In this document: positions 34,999-47,698 of the stretch, piece by piece
How positions within the stretch are numbered: the first letter of the stretch is position 1
How the letters are laid out: each line of letters starts with the position of its first letter
Assembly (NCBI RefSeq): GCF_000092125.1
Contig: NC_014212.1
Coordinates: forward strand, 3,124,279 to 3,188,278
Direction: 5' to 3'
From: Allomeiothermus silvanus DSM 9946
Lineage (GTDB): Bacteria > Deinococcota > Deinococci > Deinococcales > Thermaceae
DNA length: 64,000 nucleotides
Notes under the pieces: generated by a model
Seen by the model: only the letters and a program-made list of their open reading frames with translations
What the model was told of the DNA's origin: nothing
Databases searched by the model: none
Program-made: the position numbers and the translations under genes

Positions 34999-35958
34999 CT
35001 ACGGCGACAACGGTCGGCTAAACTGGCTGAAGAGTACATATCCCAGCGTGACCAGCCACAATGCCAACAAGATCAGGTTGCCCCAACGCTCCCAAAAGCT
35101 GCGGGGACGGGGGGGCTCGGTGACCTGGGTAGAGACCACCTCCATGGCCTCACCTAGTTGCAGCCGAACCGGGCCAGCGGAACCCTCGAGCGGTGGCGAG
35201 TAGGTGCGGGTGAGGTTTGGGATGTGATCCCCTACCGCTACCACCACCACACTGATGTTGTCAGGCCCACCCCACTCGTTAGCGAGCTGGATCAACCGCT
35301 CGGCGGCCTCGTCGGGGGGGTGGTTGCGCAGCATCTCGGCCAAAACACGGTCCTCGAGCACCCCGCTGAGGCCGTCGGAACACAACAAAAAGATGTCGCC
35401 GGGCTCGACCTTGACCCCTAACAAATCCACCCGTACCTCGGGAAACGAGCCTAAGGCGTTGGTGATGACGTTTCGCCAGCGGTGGTGCTTGGCCTCTTCC
35501 TCGGTGAGAAGCCCCTGGCGCACCCGCTCGGCTACCCAGGAGTGGTCCTGGGTGAGCTGGGAAAGCTGGCCCTTGCGCAGCAGATAGGCCCTGGAGTCGC
35601 CCACATGGGCAATGAGGGCATAGGGTAAGTCCAGCCACAGCGCGGTAGCGGTGGTTCCCATGCCGCGCGACTCGGGTTTTTGCCCGGCCTCGTAGATGAC
35701 CCCGTTGGCCACTTCGAAGGCTTCTAACAGCCGCTTGGGCAATGGTTTTTCCGCCCGGAGAACCTCGCAGATTTTCTCCACCGCAAGCTGGGCCGCCAAG
35801 GCTCCGGTGCGGTGGCCCCCCATCCCATCAGCGACCACAAAAATACCGCCGTAGGGCATGAGTTCCTGGGCCACGGCGTCTTGGTTGTCCGCGCGTTTAC
35901 GCCCCGGATCGGTACGGGCGGCGCTAACGACGGCGGTGGCACTCTCGGGGGCGGGCAT
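34999..35958 (-). CDS. PP2C-type serine/threonine phosphatase with C-terminal membrane anchor
   Basis: 319 residues. The metal-binding PP2C motifs are complete: DNQDAVA, VVADGMGGHRTGALAA, GMGTTATALWL, LIAHVGDSRAYLLRKG, LLCSDGLSGVLED and EWGGPDNISVVVVAV. After a Pro-rich linker (~270) a single transmembrane helix (NLILLALWLVTLGYVLFSQF) anchors it, with the catalytic domain in the cytoplasm, as in the phosphatases that counter Hanks-type (PASTA) kinases. No kinase gene is adjacent. Confidence 0.93.
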   Translation of the reverse strand: MPAPESATAVVSAARTDPGRKRADNQDAVAQELMPYGGIFVVADGMGGHRTGALAAQLAVEKICEVLRAEKPLPKRLLEAFEVANGVIYEAGQKPESRGMGTTATALWLDLPYALIAHVGDSRAYLLRKGQLSQLTQDHSWVAERVRQGLLTEEEAKHHRWRNVITNALGSFPEVRVDLLGVKVEPGDIFLLCSDGLSGVLEDRVLAEMLRNHPPDEAAERLIQLANEWGGPDNISVVVVAVGDHIPNLTRTYSPPLEGSAGPVRLQLGEAMEVVSTQVTEPPRPRSFWERWGNLILLALWLVTLGYVLFSQFSRPLSP

Positions 35959-36236
35959 AGGGCGATTATAGATCAGGCGTCTGGTGGATAGGGTGCAAAT
36001 GACGTGCTGGAAAGGTAAACGCTGTATTTACATCTGCAAACCTTCCCAATCGTAGGCGAAAGCGGCCCCGGAGAATCCCCAGAACATCCCCCCTTACGTG
36101 ACTTTTGCCCTGGGTCATGCCGGGCATACTGAGTAAACAACCGCCTGTCCGGGTTTCCGGAGCGGCAATTGCGATAAAGTAGTGGCTGGATTTGGGGGCG
36201 GTAAAGATTCAGCCGCCGAACCCAGGGGGACAAACC

Positions 36237-38963
36237 GTGATCACGGATACTGAGCTACTGGAAGCGAGAGCCAGGCTCTCGGCAGAAGAACAGATTGCCC
36301 TAGAAGACCTCGAGACCAAAGAGTGGATCGAGTCGCTCGAATATGTACTCCGCTCTGCCGGGCGCGACCGGGTGGTGGCGCTGGTGGAGGCGCTCGAGCG
36401 CTACGCCTACAAGCATGGGGTGATGGTGCCCTACAAGCTGCGCACCCCCTACATCAATACCATTCCCGCCGATCACGAGCCTCCCTACCCCGGTGACCTC
36501 GAGCTCGAGCGGCGCATCGCCAACATCCTGCGCTGGAACGTCATCGCCATCGTGCAGCAGGCCAACAAGAAGGCCGAGGGCATCGGCGGGCACATCTCTA
36601 CCTACGCCTCTATCGCGGAACTGATGGAGGTGGGCTTTAACCACTTCTTCCGCGGGCACGGCGCCGGGATGGACCGCGACCTGGTGTTCTACCAAGGGCA
36701 CATGTCGCCCGGGGTGTACGCGCGCAGCTTCCTCGAGGGCCGCTTCAGCGAGGATGACCTGGCCAAGTTCCGCCGCGACCTTACGCCCGGACCGGGCCGC
36801 GTCGTCACCAGCTACCCCCACCCCTGGCTGATGCCCGACTACTGGGAGTTCCCCACCGTCTCCATGGGCCTAGGACCCATCCAGGCCATTTACCAGGCCC
36901 GCTTCATGCGCTACTTGGAAGACCGCGGCCTCAAGCCCCGCTCCAGCGCCAAGGTCTGGGCCTTCTTGGGCGACGGCGAGCAGGACGAGGTGGAGACCCT
37001 GGGGGCGCTGCGGGTAGCCGCCACCGAGGAGCTCGACAACCTCATCTTCGTCATCAACGCCAACCTCCAGCGCCTCGACGGGCCGGTGCGCGGCAACTCC
37101 AAGGTGATCCAGGAGCTGGAGTCGGTCTACCGGGGCAACGGCTGGAACGTGATCAAGGTGGTGTGGGGCAGTGCCTGGGACGAGCTGTTGGCCAAGGACA
37201 CCGAGGGCGTGCTGCTGGAGCGCTTCGAGCAGCTCGTCGACGGGGAGAGCCAGCGCTACGCGGCCTACGGGGCCAAGGAGTTGCGCGAGAAGTTCTTCAA
37301 CACCCCCGCGCTGAAAAAGCTCATCGAGGGCTACACCGATGAGGATCTCGAGACCCTCACCCTCTCGCGCGGCGGTCACGACGTGAAAAAAGTTTACGCC
37401 GCCTATAAAGCCGCCCTCGAGCACCGGGGGAGCCCCACGGTGATCATCGCCCGCAGCGTCAAGGGCTACGGCTTAGGCCCCAGCGCCCAGGCCAAGAACA
37501 TCGCCCACCAGGTCAAGAAGCTCACCCCCGAGGATCTGCGCGAGGCGCGGGACTTCCTGGGTATCCCGGTCTCCGATGAGGACCTGGAGAAGACCCCCTT
37601 CTACCACCCCGGCCCCGACAGCCCCGAGGTGCGGTACATGCTCGAGCGCCGCGCGGCTCTGGGCGGTCTGATCCCCGCGCGCAAGGTCAGCTTCACCCCC
37701 CTCAACACCCCCGATGCCTCCTTCTTCGAGGAGTTCTACCAGGGCTCGGGCGGGCGCGAGATCTCCACCACCATGGCCTTCGTGCGCATGCTGACCAAGC
37801 TGGTGCGCCACCCCGAAGTCGGCAAGTACGTCGTGCCCATCGTGCCCGACGAGGCCCGCACCTTCGGCATGGAGGGCGTGATCTCCTCGGTGGGTATCTA
37901 TAGCCCCAAGGGTCAGCTCTACGAGCCCGTGGACGCGGGCACGGTGACGGTCTACCGCGAGTCCAAGACCGGACAGCTGTTGCAGGAGGGCATCAACGAG
38001 GCCGGGGCCATGGCCAGCTTCATCGCCGCGGGCACCGCCTACGCCCACTACGGCATCCCCACCATCCCCTTCTATATCTACTACTCGATGTTCGGCCTGC
38101 AACGGGTGGGTGATCTGGTCTGGGCTGCGGGCGACCAGCGCACCAAGGGCTTTTTGCTGGGGGCCACCGCCGGGCGCACCACCCTCAACGGCGAGGGATT
38201 GCAGCACGAGGACGGACACTCTCACGTGCTGGCCCTTCCGGTGCCCAACATGCCCGCTTATGATCCGGCTTTTGCCTACGAGTTGGCGGTGATCCTCGAG
38301 GAAGGCCTGCGCCGGATGTACAAAGAGGGGGAGGACATCTTCTACTACATCCCCTTGATGAACGAGAACTACCCCCAACCCCCCATGCCGGAACCGCGCG
38401 CAGCAACCCGCGAGGGCATCTTGCGGGGGATTTATCGCTTCCAGGAGTCCAGCCTTAAAAAACCCAAGGCCCGGGTGCAACTCTTAGGCTCAGGGACCAT
38501 TTTGAACGAGGTGATCGAGGCAGCCAAGCTGCTCGAGGGCTATGGGGTCGCCGCCGATGTGTGGAGTGTGACCAGCTACAAGGCACTCTACTACGATGCC
38601 ATCGAAGCGGCCCGCTATAACCGGCTGCACCCCACCGCCAAACAACCCAAAAAGGCCTACATCGCCCAAGCCCTAGAAGGCAGTGAGGGCCCCATCATCG
38701 CCGCCTCGGATTACATGAAGGCGCTGCCCGAACTGCTCTCGGGCCACTTGGACCGCCCCATCCACTCCTTGGGGACCGATGGCTTTGGCCGTAGCGATAC
38801 CCGCCAGGCCTTGCGCGACTTCTTTGAGGTAGACCGCAACCATATAAGCGTGGCCGCCCTCTACATGCTTAAACAAACCGGTAAGCTCGAGGCCAAGGTG
38901 GTGGCTGAAGCAATTAAGCAGCTGGGCATCGACCCCGAACGGGAGGCGCCGCACAAGCGCTGA
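36237..38963 (+). CDS. aceE: Pyruvate dehydrogenase E1 component, homodimeric
   Basis: About 908 residues. Decarboxylates pyruvate on thiamine diphosphate and acetylates the E2 lipoyl group. GTG 36237 follows AGGGGGA with 6-base spacing. ThDP-binding motif [18 protein letters not shown]...INANLQ (~240-290), EKFGHGY-like phosphorylation-loop region absent as expected for the single-chain type, and transketolase-like pyrimidine domain (~500-700). aceF follows after 32 bp. The E3 gene is not in the window. Confidence 0.96.
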   Translation: MITDTELLEARARLSAEEQIALEDLETKEWIESLEYVLRSAGRDRVVALVEALERYAYKHGVMVPYKLRTPYINTIPADHEPPYPGDLELERRIANILRWNVIAIVQQANKKAEGIGGHISTYASIAELMEVGFNHFFRGHGAGMDRDLVFYQGHMSPGVYARSFLEGRFSEDDLAKFRRDLTPGPGRVVTSYPHPWLMPDYWEFPTVSMGLGPIQAIYQARFMRYLEDRGLKPRSSAKVWAFLGDGEQDEVETLGALRVAATEELDNLIFVINANLQRLDGPVRGNSKVIQELESVYRGNGWNVIKVVWGSAWDELLAKDTEGVLLERFEQLVDGESQRYAAYGAKELREKFFNTPALKKLIEGYTDEDLETLTLSRGGHDVKKVYAAYKAALEHRGSPTVIIARSVKGYGLGPSAQAKNIAHQVKKLTPEDLREARDFLGIPVSDEDLEKTPFYHPGPDSPEVRYMLERRAALGGLIPARKVSFTPLNTPDASFFEEFYQGSGGREISTTMAFVRMLTKLVRHPEVGKYVVPIVPDEARTFGMEGVISSVGIYSPKGQLYEPVDAGTVTVYRESKTGQLLQEGINEAGAMASFIAAGTAYAHYGIPTIPFYIYYSMFGLQRVGDLVWAAGDQRTKGFLLGATAGRTTLNGEGLQHEDGHSHVLALPVPNMPAYDPAFAYELAVILEEGLRRMYKEGEDIFYYIPLMNENYPQPPMPEPRAATREGILRGIYRFQESSLKKPKARVQLLGSGTILNEVIEAAKLLEGYGVAADVWSVTSYKALYYDAIEAARYNRLHPTAKQPKKAYIAQALEGSEGPIIAASDYMKALPELLSGHLDRPIHSLGTDGFGRSDTRQALRDFFEVDRNHISVAALYMLKQTGKLEAKVVAEAIKQLGIDPEREAPHKR

Positions 38964-38995
38964 TCAAGGACACGTGCAACGACCGAAAGGAGCAT

Positions 38996-40282
38996 ATGGC
39001 TACCGAACTTAAACTGCCTGAACTGGGCGACAACGTAGCCTCCGCTGTGGTGGTGGGGGTGCTGGTGAAGGAAGGCGATACCCTCGAGGCCGGACAACCT
39101 TTCCTCGAGCTCGAGACGGACAAAGCCGTGATGGAAGTGCCTGCGCCCGCAGGCGGCAAAGTGGAAAAACTGATGGTCAAACCCGGCGACGAGGTCAAGA
39201 GCGGGCAGGTGGTAGGAATGCTGGGTGACGGCACCTCCGCCGCGGCCTCTGTACCTGCCAAGAGCGAAGCTTCCCCACCCCCCTCGCCCGAGGAACCCAA
39301 GCCCCAGACCCCAGCCCCGCAACCCACACCTGCCCCGGCCCCCGTTAAACCCCCGGCCCTATCCGCCGGGACGCACAAGCTGATCCCGGCGGCCCCCTCG
39401 GTACGCAGGCTGGCGCGGGAACTGGGGGTGGATTTGCTCCAGGTCGTCGGTTCAGGCCCAGCCTACCGTATCTCTGAGAGCGATGTACGCCGCTATGCCG
39501 ATGGCGGCGCGGCTCCCGTGGCTCCGGCGGGTCTACCCGCCGCCGCCCCCACCCTACCCGAGTTCAGCAAGTTCGGCCCCACCCGCCGTGAGGCCATGTC
39601 GGGGGTGAGGCGGGCCACGGTGCGCTCGATGGCCCAGGCCTGGAGCCTCATCCCCATGGTCACGCACTTCGATAAGGCCGACGTGACCGAGATCGAAGCC
39701 CTGCGCAAGAAGTACGGGCCCAGGGCCGAGAAGCGGGGCGGCAAGCTCACCATGACCGCCATCTTGCTCAAGGTCGTAGCGGCAGCCCTGCGCCAGTTCC
39801 CTAAATTCAACGCCTCCATCGATACCGCCTCCAATGAGATCGTCTTCAAGGATTACGTCCACATCGGCGTCGCCGTGGACACCCCCAACGGCCTGCTGGT
39901 CCCGGTGATCCGCGACGTGGACAAAAAGGGGGTGATCACCCTGGCGGTTGAGCTGGGCGAGATCGCTGCCAAGGCCCGCGACCGCAAGCTCACCCCCGAG
40001 GAGATGCAAGGCGCCTCTTTCACCATCTCCAACCTAGGCGGCATCGGCGGAACCGGCTTCACGCCCATCGTCAACTGGCCGGAAGTCGCCATCATGGGGG
40101 TTTCGCGCTCGGAGATGCAGCCGGTCTGGAACGCCGAAAAAGGCGCGTTCGAGCCCCGGCTCATCATGCCCTTCAGCCTCACCTACGACCACCGCCTCAT
40201 CGACGGGGCCGACGCAGCCCGCTTTTGCCGCTTCGTGGCGGAGATGCTGGAAGACCCATTCCTGCTGGGGTTTGAGGGGTAG
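38996..40282 (+). CDS. aceF: Dihydrolipoamide acetyltransferase E2 of pyruvate dehydrogenase
   Basis: 428 residues. One lipoyl domain (1-78) with the lipoylated lysine in [15 protein letters not shown], a Pro/Ala-rich linker (~80-120), the E3/E1-binding domain ([17 protein letters not shown], ~128-160), a second linker, and the catalytic domain ending in [15 protein letters not shown] (catalytic His and Asp of HxxxDG). RBS AAAGGAGC. Operon with aceE. Confidence 0.96.
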   Translation: MATELKLPELGDNVASAVVVGVLVKEGDTLEAGQPFLELETDKAVMEVPAPAGGKVEKLMVKPGDEVKSGQVVGMLGDGTSAAASVPAKSEASPPPSPEEPKPQTPAPQPTPAPAPVKPPALSAGTHKLIPAAPSVRRLARELGVDLLQVVGSGPAYRISESDVRRYADGGAAPVAPAGLPAAAPTLPEFSKFGPTRREAMSGVRRATVRSMAQAWSLIPMVTHFDKADVTEIEALRKKYGPRAEKRGGKLTMTAILLKVVAAALRQFPKFNASIDTASNEIVFKDYVHIGVAVDTPNGLLVPVIRDVDKKGVITLAVELGEIAAKARDRKLTPEEMQGASFTISNLGGIGGTGFTPIVNWPEVAIMGVSRSEMQPVWNAEKGAFEPRLIMPFSLTYDHRLIDGADAARFCRFVAEMLEDPFLLGFEG

Positions 40283-40520
40283 CGGATAACCTCCAACGCC
40301 TAAGGCTGTCGAGCACTCCCGTACTGCTCGGCCCGCTGAGGGAAATCCCGGTGCAAAACCTCTCAGTGAAGATTTGTCAGGCCGGATTCCCTAGAAATTG
40401 GGGGGGTTTGGCCTTACACTTTGCTGTATGCAGGCAAGCCTCTCACCGCGCACCGGCGTGAGGACGCTTACAGGCAGACAGCACCCTATCTCGTAGTCTT
40501 TTAGGGGGTACAAGATCGAA

Positions 40521-42413
40521 TTGGAGAAGCTCAAGCGCTATACCGTTAAAGATGCCGAGGAAACCTACCTGGTGCCCCAGTGGGCCGCCGGGTTTTTTCG
40601 TGTGGGCGAGGACGGGCAGCTCGAGGTCACGCCCGAGGGGAACGGTGGCCCCAGCGCCTCGCTCTATGAGATCGTATCGGACTTGCGCGACGAGGGTCGC
40701 CCCCTGCCGGTGCTGCTGCGCTTCCCCCAGATCCTGGCAGCCCGGGTGGTCGAACTCAACGAGGCTTTCCGCCGGGCCATCCAGAAGTACGAGTACAAGG
40801 CCGAGTACCGCGGCCTGTACCCGGTCAAGGTCAATCAGCGGCGCATAGTGGTGGAGACCATCGCCAAAGCCGGGCGGCCTTACGCCCATGGCCTCGAGGC
40901 CGGAAGCAAGGCCGAGCTGGCCCTGATCCTGGCCCAAGACCTGCACCCCGAGGCCATCATCGCCTGCAACGGCTTCAAGGATGACGACTTCATCCGGCTG
41001 GCCCTGATGGGTAAGAAGCTGGGCAAGAACGTGATCATCACCCTCGAGAAGTTCGCCGAGCTGGGCCGGGTCATGCGGATTGCCAAAGAACTGGGTGTCG
41101 AACCTTCCATCGGTATCCGCTACAAGCTCAAGGCCAAGGGCTCGGGGCAGTGGGAAGAATCCGGTGGTGAGTCAGCTAAGTTCGGCCTCACCACCCCAGA
41201 GATCATCCGGGCGGTAGACCTGCTGGCCAAGGCCGGGATGCTCGGCACCATCGCCATGTTGCACTCCCACGTGGGCAGTCAGGTCACCGACATCCGCCGC
41301 ATCAAGCAGGCGGTGCGCGAGATCGCCCAGACCTATGTGCAACTGCGCAAGCTGGGAGCCCCAGTGCGCTACTTGAACCTAGGGGGCGGCTTGGCGGTGG
41401 ATTACGACGGCTCCAAGACCGCTTTTTATGCTTCTGCCAACTACACCCTCTCCGAGTACGCTGAGGATTTGGTGTACGTGACCAAGGAGGTCTGTGACGG
41501 TCACGGCGAACCCCACCCCATCCTGGTCACCGAGTCGGGTCGGGCCATCACCGCTTACCACAGCGTGCTGGTGCTCGAGGTCGTAGACACCATCCGCCCC
41601 CCCGGCGAGGAGAAGCTCGAAGAACCCCCCGATGCCCATCCGGTGGTGGCGGATATGTTCGATCTGGCCCGCAGCATCTCGGCCAAGAACTATCGCGAGG
41701 TCTACCACGACGCTTTCTCCAACAAGGACACGGTGCAAAACCTCTACGATCTGGGGCTGATCAGCTTGCGCGACCGAGCCTTGGCCGAAAGCCTCTTTTA
41801 CCAGATCGCCCGTAAGACGCTCAAGCTGGCCCTCGAGCTGGACTATCCGGCGGACGAGCTAGAAGATTTGCAGAAAATGCTGGCCGATAAGCTGGTCTGC
41901 AACTTCAGCCTCTTCCAAAGCCTGCCGGATAGCTGGGCCATCAAACAGATGTTCCCCATCGTGCCGCTCAACCGCCTCGACGAGCGGCCTACCCGCGAGG
42001 CCACGTTGGTGGACATCACCTGCGACTCCGACGGCAAGTTTGACCGCTTCATCGACCTCCACGATGTACGCAACACCCTTCCGGTGCACGAACTGCGCCC
42101 CGGGGAGCGCTACTATTTGGGAGTCTTTCTCACTGGGGCTTACCAGGATGTGCTGGGCAACTCCCACAACCTCTTCGGGCGCATTGGCGAAGCCCACGTG
42201 ACCATCGACGAGGATGGCTATGACATCGAGCGTTTTGTGGTGGGCGAGAAAGCCCGGCGGGTCATTGAGAAGATGGGCTACGAGGATGACGAGCTGGCCG
42301 AAGCGGTAGAGAAACTGGTGCGCAGCTCCAAGAAACTCACCCCCGCCGAGAAGGGCGCTTTCATGGAACAGTACGCCCGCGAACTGGTGGGGTATACCTA
42401 CCTCGAGGATTGA
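40521..42413 (+). CDS. speA: Biosynthetic arginine decarboxylase
   Basis: 630 residues, PLP-dependent, arginine to agmatine, the first step of the agmatine route to polyamines used in this group. PLP lysine in YRGLYPVKVNQRR (~90-102); GLEAGSKAELAL; GGGLAVDYDGSKT (phosphate binding); the C-terminal beta barrel has VDITCDSDGKFD and GAYQDVLGNSHNLFG. The start appears to be TTG 40521; a GGGGG tract lies 13 bases upstream, so the ribosome site is not ideal. The 240-bp gap before it holds no gene. Confidence 0.94.
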   Translation: MEKLKRYTVKDAEETYLVPQWAAGFFRVGEDGQLEVTPEGNGGPSASLYEIVSDLRDEGRPLPVLLRFPQILAARVVELNEAFRRAIQKYEYKAEYRGLYPVKVNQRRIVVETIAKAGRPYAHGLEAGSKAELALILAQDLHPEAIIACNGFKDDDFIRLALMGKKLGKNVIITLEKFAELGRVMRIAKELGVEPSIGIRYKLKAKGSGQWEESGGESAKFGLTTPEIIRAVDLLAKAGMLGTIAMLHSHVGSQVTDIRRIKQAVREIAQTYVQLRKLGAPVRYLNLGGGLAVDYDGSKTAFYASANYTLSEYAEDLVYVTKEVCDGHGEPHPILVTESGRAITAYHSVLVLEVVDTIRPPGEEKLEEPPDAHPVVADMFDLARSISAKNYREVYHDAFSNKDTVQNLYDLGLISLRDRALAESLFYQIARKTLKLALELDYPADELEDLQKMLADKLVCNFSLFQSLPDSWAIKQMFPIVPLNRLDERPTREATLVDITCDSDGKFDRFIDLHDVRNTLPVHELRPGERYYLGVFLTGAYQDVLGNSHNLFGRIGEAHVTIDEDGYDIERFVVGEKARRVIEKMGYEDDELAEAVEKLVRSSKKLTPAEKGAFMEQYARELVGYTYLED

Positions 42414-42533
42414 CTCAGGTCCCAGGCAGTCTGTAGGTAACCCGACCTGTTTATAGCTGTACCATCGCGAATGACCGCTACTAATCGCCCGATTAAGAGA
42501 GCGTTAAGACCTTCCGAGATACCGTAGTAGGCT

Positions 42534-43598
42534 ATGAGCCTCGAACCTCTCTCCTCCTTCAATGCCTCCCGGCGGCGCAACGGGCTATGGCTGCTGCCGC
42601 TAGGGGCCTTGGCCTCGGGCGTGGCCTACGTGCTGTCCGTCGTCAACGGCACCCTCAACCCGGTGGACGCGGTGCTCTCGCCGCTGCTCTTCGTGGGGTT
42701 TTTGCTGATGGCCCTGCTGTTATGGCTACACCGTATCAGCATCGCTACCGTCGAGCTGGTGGCGGTAGTTCTCTTGTTGGTGTACAACCTGGGCAACCTG
42801 TACTACGTAGGGCTCAGCGGTGAACTCTCGCGGGTGGGATTTTCGGCGAGCGCTTTGTGGTCTACCATCATCTACCTACTGGCTTTTTTGCTGCTCAGCC
42901 GCGAGAAAGCCATGCGGGTATCGGTAGCCTACTACGTGGCCGGGTTGCTGGGGGGGTTGGTTTCGGTACTGCTCCACCCACCCAATATGAGCGCCCTCAA
43001 CTCCATCGCGCAGTTCTACCTGGCTAACCTGGCCTTCTTGGCCCTGCTCAACGTGTACGCCCAACTGCGCGAGAACATGCTCATCATGGAGCAACTCGCC
43101 CACACCGACCACCTCACCCGGCTCACCAACCGGCGGGGCCTCGAGCCTTTGCTCAAACAGGAGTTGCAGCGAGCCGAGCGCTATGGGCTTCCCTTCGCGG
43201 TTTTGCTGGCCGACCTGGACCATTTCAAGGAAGTCAACGACCGCCACGGGCACGCTATCGGCGACCAGGTACTGCGCGAGGTGGCCCCGCGGCTCGATCA
43301 CAATCTGCGCCAGGCAGACACCGTAGCACGGTGGGGCGGCGAGGAGTTTTTGATCCTGGCCCCCACCACCGACCTGGCCCAAGCCGGGCAACTCGCGGAG
43401 CGGCTGATTGAGGTGATACGGAGTGAACCGGTGGTAGGGAGTATCCCGGTCACCATCTCCATCGGGGTGAGCTGCTACCGGGCCGGGGATAGCCTCGAGA
43501 GCCTCCTCCAGCGCGCCGACGAAGCCCTTTACCGGGCCAAGGCGCTGGGGCGCAACCGGCTCGAGTTGGAGATCGTTTCCTCACCCGCTGCGAAGTAG
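42534..43598 (+). CDS. Membrane diguanylate cyclase (GGDEF)
   Basis: 354 residues. Six or so transmembrane segments (residues ~15-175), then a GGDEF domain: HTDHLTRLTNRRGLEPLL, ADLDHFKEVNDRHGHAIGD and the active site WGGEEF. An RxxD inhibitory site (RQAD) lies exactly five residues before GGEEF, so product inhibition by c-di-GMP is expected. It converges on metK; the HD-GYP gene that could degrade c-di-GMP lies just beyond metK. Confidence 0.93.
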   Translation: MSLEPLSSFNASRRRNGLWLLPLGALASGVAYVLSVVNGTLNPVDAVLSPLLFVGFLLMALLLWLHRISIATVELVAVVLLLVYNLGNLYYVGLSGELSRVGFSASALWSTIIYLLAFLLLSREKAMRVSVAYYVAGLLGGLVSVLLHPPNMSALNSIAQFYLANLAFLALLNVYAQLRENMLIMEQLAHTDHLTRLTNRRGLEPLLKQELQRAERYGLPFAVLLADLDHFKEVNDRHGHAIGDQVLREVAPRLDHNLRQADTVARWGGEEFLILAPTTDLAQAGQLAERLIEVIRSEPVVGSIPVTISIGVSCYRAGDSLESLLQRADEALYRAKALGRNRLELEIVSSPAAK

Positions 43599-43609
43599 CC
43601 ATATGGCTT

Positions 43610-44785
<1,176 letters not shown>

Positions 44786-44968
44786 CCTGATACCTCCTGC
44801 TGGCAAATTCCCCGCGATAGCGGCGGATCCAGACACAAAGTGTACCCGCAAATTCGGGCACACCGTACCTACACTTCAGATAGTCTAGCACCCTCCAGGC
44901 ATTCCACGAACCCACGGTTAGGCGTACACGCTGGTTTACGTCCCGGTGCTAGCTGATCGCATCCGCGA

Positions 44969-47575
44969 TCATGCGGGCTGCGCCAGGAGGTCTATGAAAG
45001 CCCGTACCACCTCGGCATCGAGGGTTTTACCGGCTTGGCTTTCCAGCTCGCGGCGTACTGCGTGGAGGGGCCAGGCAGGTTTGTAGGGGCGGGCGTGAGA
45101 GAGAGCATCGTAGATATCCACCACGGCAAAGATGCGGGCCTCAAGGGGGATCTCCTCGCCGCGTAGCCCCAGCGGATAGCCGGAACCGTCCGAGCGCTCG
45201 TGATGGTAGCGCACCACGTTGAGGGCAACCTCGGGCAAGAAGGAGAGTTCTCGCAGCATCTCGTAGCCGATCTCGGGATGGGTTTTCATCACCCGCCACT
45301 CTCCTGTGCTCAAGGGGCTGTTTTTCTGCAACACCTCGTCGGGGACGGCCAATTTGCCCAGATCGTGCAAGTAAGCGCCCAGCCGCAGGCCCTCCAGGTC
45401 GGCAAACCCCAATCGCTCCCTCAGGGCTACGCTGAGGGCCACCACCCGGTCGGTATGGCCTTTGGTCTCGAGGTCACGCAGCTCGAGCCCCAACCCCAAC
45501 GCGCGCAACGCGGCCTCGCGGGTACGGGTGATCTCCTCGAGGTGCGCCGCCCGCTCCAAAGCCCGTTCCAGACGCCGTGCAACGGATACCAACAGCGCAA
45601 GGTGCTCCTGCGAAACCATACGGGGTTGGGTGAACGTCCCCAAAGCCAATACCCCTACCGAGCGGTCACCCTGGGTAAGACGAACCGCCATCACCGAACG
45701 AATTCCGCTGCTTCGGTACTCGGACGGGGCATGGGGCCAGGTCTGGTAGTCGGGAATCACCAAGGTCCCCTCCAGCAGGGCTTTACCCAAAACCCCTCGC
45801 CCGAGGCGAATCGGCGAGGTGCGATACAGGCTCAAGTAACGTTCGGGGTACTGCCCCACCCCCACCACCGGGATGAGCGAGCCCTCCCCGCTTGGATCCA
45901 CCTCGAGCTGAAAGAGTCCTCCGGCTTCAAACCCGGTGAGTTCAAGTAAGGTCTCCAGCGCACGGCGGGCGATGTCGTGAGGATGCGACATCAGCTCGAT
46001 CTCGGCGGACATCTGCACCAGCGAGCGGTAATCTGCGGCTTGGCGCTGAGACTGCTCAAGGGCTGACAAGCGCGAAATAGCCACCCCCGCTACCTCAGCC
46101 AGCACCTCCAGGATATAGCGATCGCCAGGGCCAAGCTGACCGACCCGATGCGGGTCGCCGCCCGCTGTGTCCACCGAGAGCACCCCGATGAACTGCCCTT
46201 CCGGGTCCGAGAGGGGCACCCCTAGGTAGGCTCCGGCGCTGCGCTTGCCGGAGGCGAACTGTGCGGTTGCGATTTTGGATATATCGGGGATGAAAAGGGG
46301 TGCCCGGTTGCGGTACACCTCCCAGGCCACCCCCTGACCGTGGTAGAAGCGCAGCCCCACCGCCCGCTCGGCCCCAAGCCCTGCCGCCGCCACCACCTCC
46401 AGGCTGGACTCGCCCAGGTTCAGGCGGCTGAGGATAGCCGAGACCGCCCCGGTCTGGCGCAGGGCTTCCTCCACCGTGCGCCGGTAGACCTCTTCGGCGC
46501 TCCGAGCAGGCCCCAGCGCCCGGGTGGCCTGGGCCAAGGTGCCTAAGCGCACCAGCTCGCGGGATTGGGCCTCGAGCTTGGAGAGGGCGTTGCCCACCCC
46601 TTGGGCCAGCGCCCTCAGCAACGCTTCATCATCGGCAGCAAAGGGATGCTCGTTATGGAAAGCCAGCACCCCCAGCGGCTCACCTTGAGGGTCAAAAAGG
46701 GGAACGAAGGCCGCGTAGTAGCGCTCGGGTCGGGGCACCTCGAGCCGGTGGGCAGCGGGGTCGGAGCAGGGCGCGAACAGCACCCTGCGCTTTTCCAGGG
46801 CTTGCCAGGAAATCCCCTTTCCCCTGGGGAGGAGATAGCCCACCGGAGGCTCCGAGCGTAGGCTGCTCACCACCCGCAGCGCTTCGCCCTCCCGGCGCAG
46901 GGCCGAAGCCAGCGCCACCGGCATAAAATCGGCGACAAGCTGCGGCAAGGATGCCCACAGGGCTTCGGCGTCCGTGAAACCGGCGAGCGAGGCCAACACC
47001 CTAGAGAGGGCCTCTTCGCGCTGGAGGCGTTGGCGCAAGCGCTCCCGATCGCGCAAGGATGATAGCGCTACCTCCAAGCTCTTGCCCAACTCTTCGGCCA
47101 GCTCGAGCGCCTCTGGCGAGAAGGGCTCGGAGCTGCTGCGGTCGAGGTTGAGGAGGGCCTCAACCCTCCCCTCGAAGGGGATGGGCACCACCAACCTCCA
47201 GTGAAGATCAGCCATAGCGGTATCGAGCTGCTGCGGACCGGAAGAGTGCTGCTCCATCCGATAGACGCGGGCGTGGGCCTGTAAGGCCTCCTCCATGCTG
47301 CCACCGTACCCAGCCATGGCCTGCTCGAGGGAGAAGCGGACCCCCTCAAAACCGGCCAAGCCAGCGTAGCGGTAGCCCGCCTGATCTCGCACCAAGACGC
47401 TGCCCGCATCGGCTTGCGGGATCAGCTCGAGGGCCCCGCGTAAGGCCTCCTGTAGGAGTGCCTCCACATCTGCGGAGTTCATCCAACGCCGCAGCAGCTC
47501 GAGCAAGTGCCGGCGAAGGCTGCTTCTGTTACACGGTGAAGAAGACGGCACATCCACAAGTCTAGCCACAAACAT
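44969..47575 (-). CDS. Multi-GAF HD-GYP domain protein (putative c-di-GMP phosphodiesterase)
   Basis: 868 residues, soluble. Four consecutive GAF-like segments (approximately 35-175, 200-345, 350-510, 520-680) precede a C-terminal HD-GYP domain: GHTDRVVALSVALRERLG, AYLHDLGKLAVPDEVL (HD metal pair), VVRYHHERSDGSGYPLGLRG (HH and GYP) and FAVVDIYDALSHARPYKPA. The catalytic set looks complete, so hydrolysis of c-di-GMP in response to GAF-sensed small molecules or redox state is likely. The start is taken at ATG 47575; its ribosome site is weak. Confidence 0.9.
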   Translation of the reverse strand: MFVARLVDVPSSSPCNRSSLRRHLLELLRRWMNSADVEALLQEALRGALELIPQADAGSVLVRDQAGYRYAGLAGFEGVRFSLEQAMAGYGGSMEEALQAHARVYRMEQHSSGPQQLDTAMADLHWRLVVPIPFEGRVEALLNLDRSSSEPFSPEALELAEELGKSLEVALSSLRDRERLRQRLQREEALSRVLASLAGFTDAEALWASLPQLVADFMPVALASALRREGEALRVVSSLRSEPPVGYLLPRGKGISWQALEKRRVLFAPCSDPAAHRLEVPRPERYYAAFVPLFDPQGEPLGVLAFHNEHPFAADDEALLRALAQGVGNALSKLEAQSRELVRLGTLAQATRALGPARSAEEVYRRTVEEALRQTGAVSAILSRLNLGESSLEVVAAAGLGAERAVGLRFYHGQGVAWEVYRNRAPLFIPDISKIATAQFASGKRSAGAYLGVPLSDPEGQFIGVLSVDTAGGDPHRVGQLGPGDRYILEVLAEVAGVAISRLSALEQSQRQAADYRSLVQMSAEIELMSHPHDIARRALETLLELTGFEAGGLFQLEVDPSGEGSLIPVVGVGQYPERYLSLYRTSPIRLGRGVLGKALLEGTLVIPDYQTWPHAPSEYRSSGIRSVMAVRLTQGDRSVGVLALGTFTQPRMVSQEHLALLVSVARRLERALERAAHLEEITRTREAALRALGLGLELRDLETKGHTDRVVALSVALRERLGFADLEGLRLGAYLHDLGKLAVPDEVLQKNSPLSTGEWRVMKTHPEIGYEMLRELSFLPEVALNVVRYHHERSDGSGYPLGLRGEEIPLEARIFAVVDIYDALSHARPYKPAWPLHAVRRELESQAGKTLDAEVVRAFIDLLAQPA

Positions 47576-47698
47576 TCCCTAAGCCGGGTTTATTTGCAGG
47601 CTCCAAATCCAAACCCCACCGCTCCAGAAATCGCAAACCCGGTTTGGCTGCTGGGATTTCATCCCGTGGCGGTCGCTGAAGCGAGCCTTGCAGGCCGA

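Noticed and set aside
44786-44968. SAM riboswitch in the metK leader
   Set aside because: No conserved SAM-I, SAM-II or SAM-IV core could be recognised; the leader has no matching terminator.
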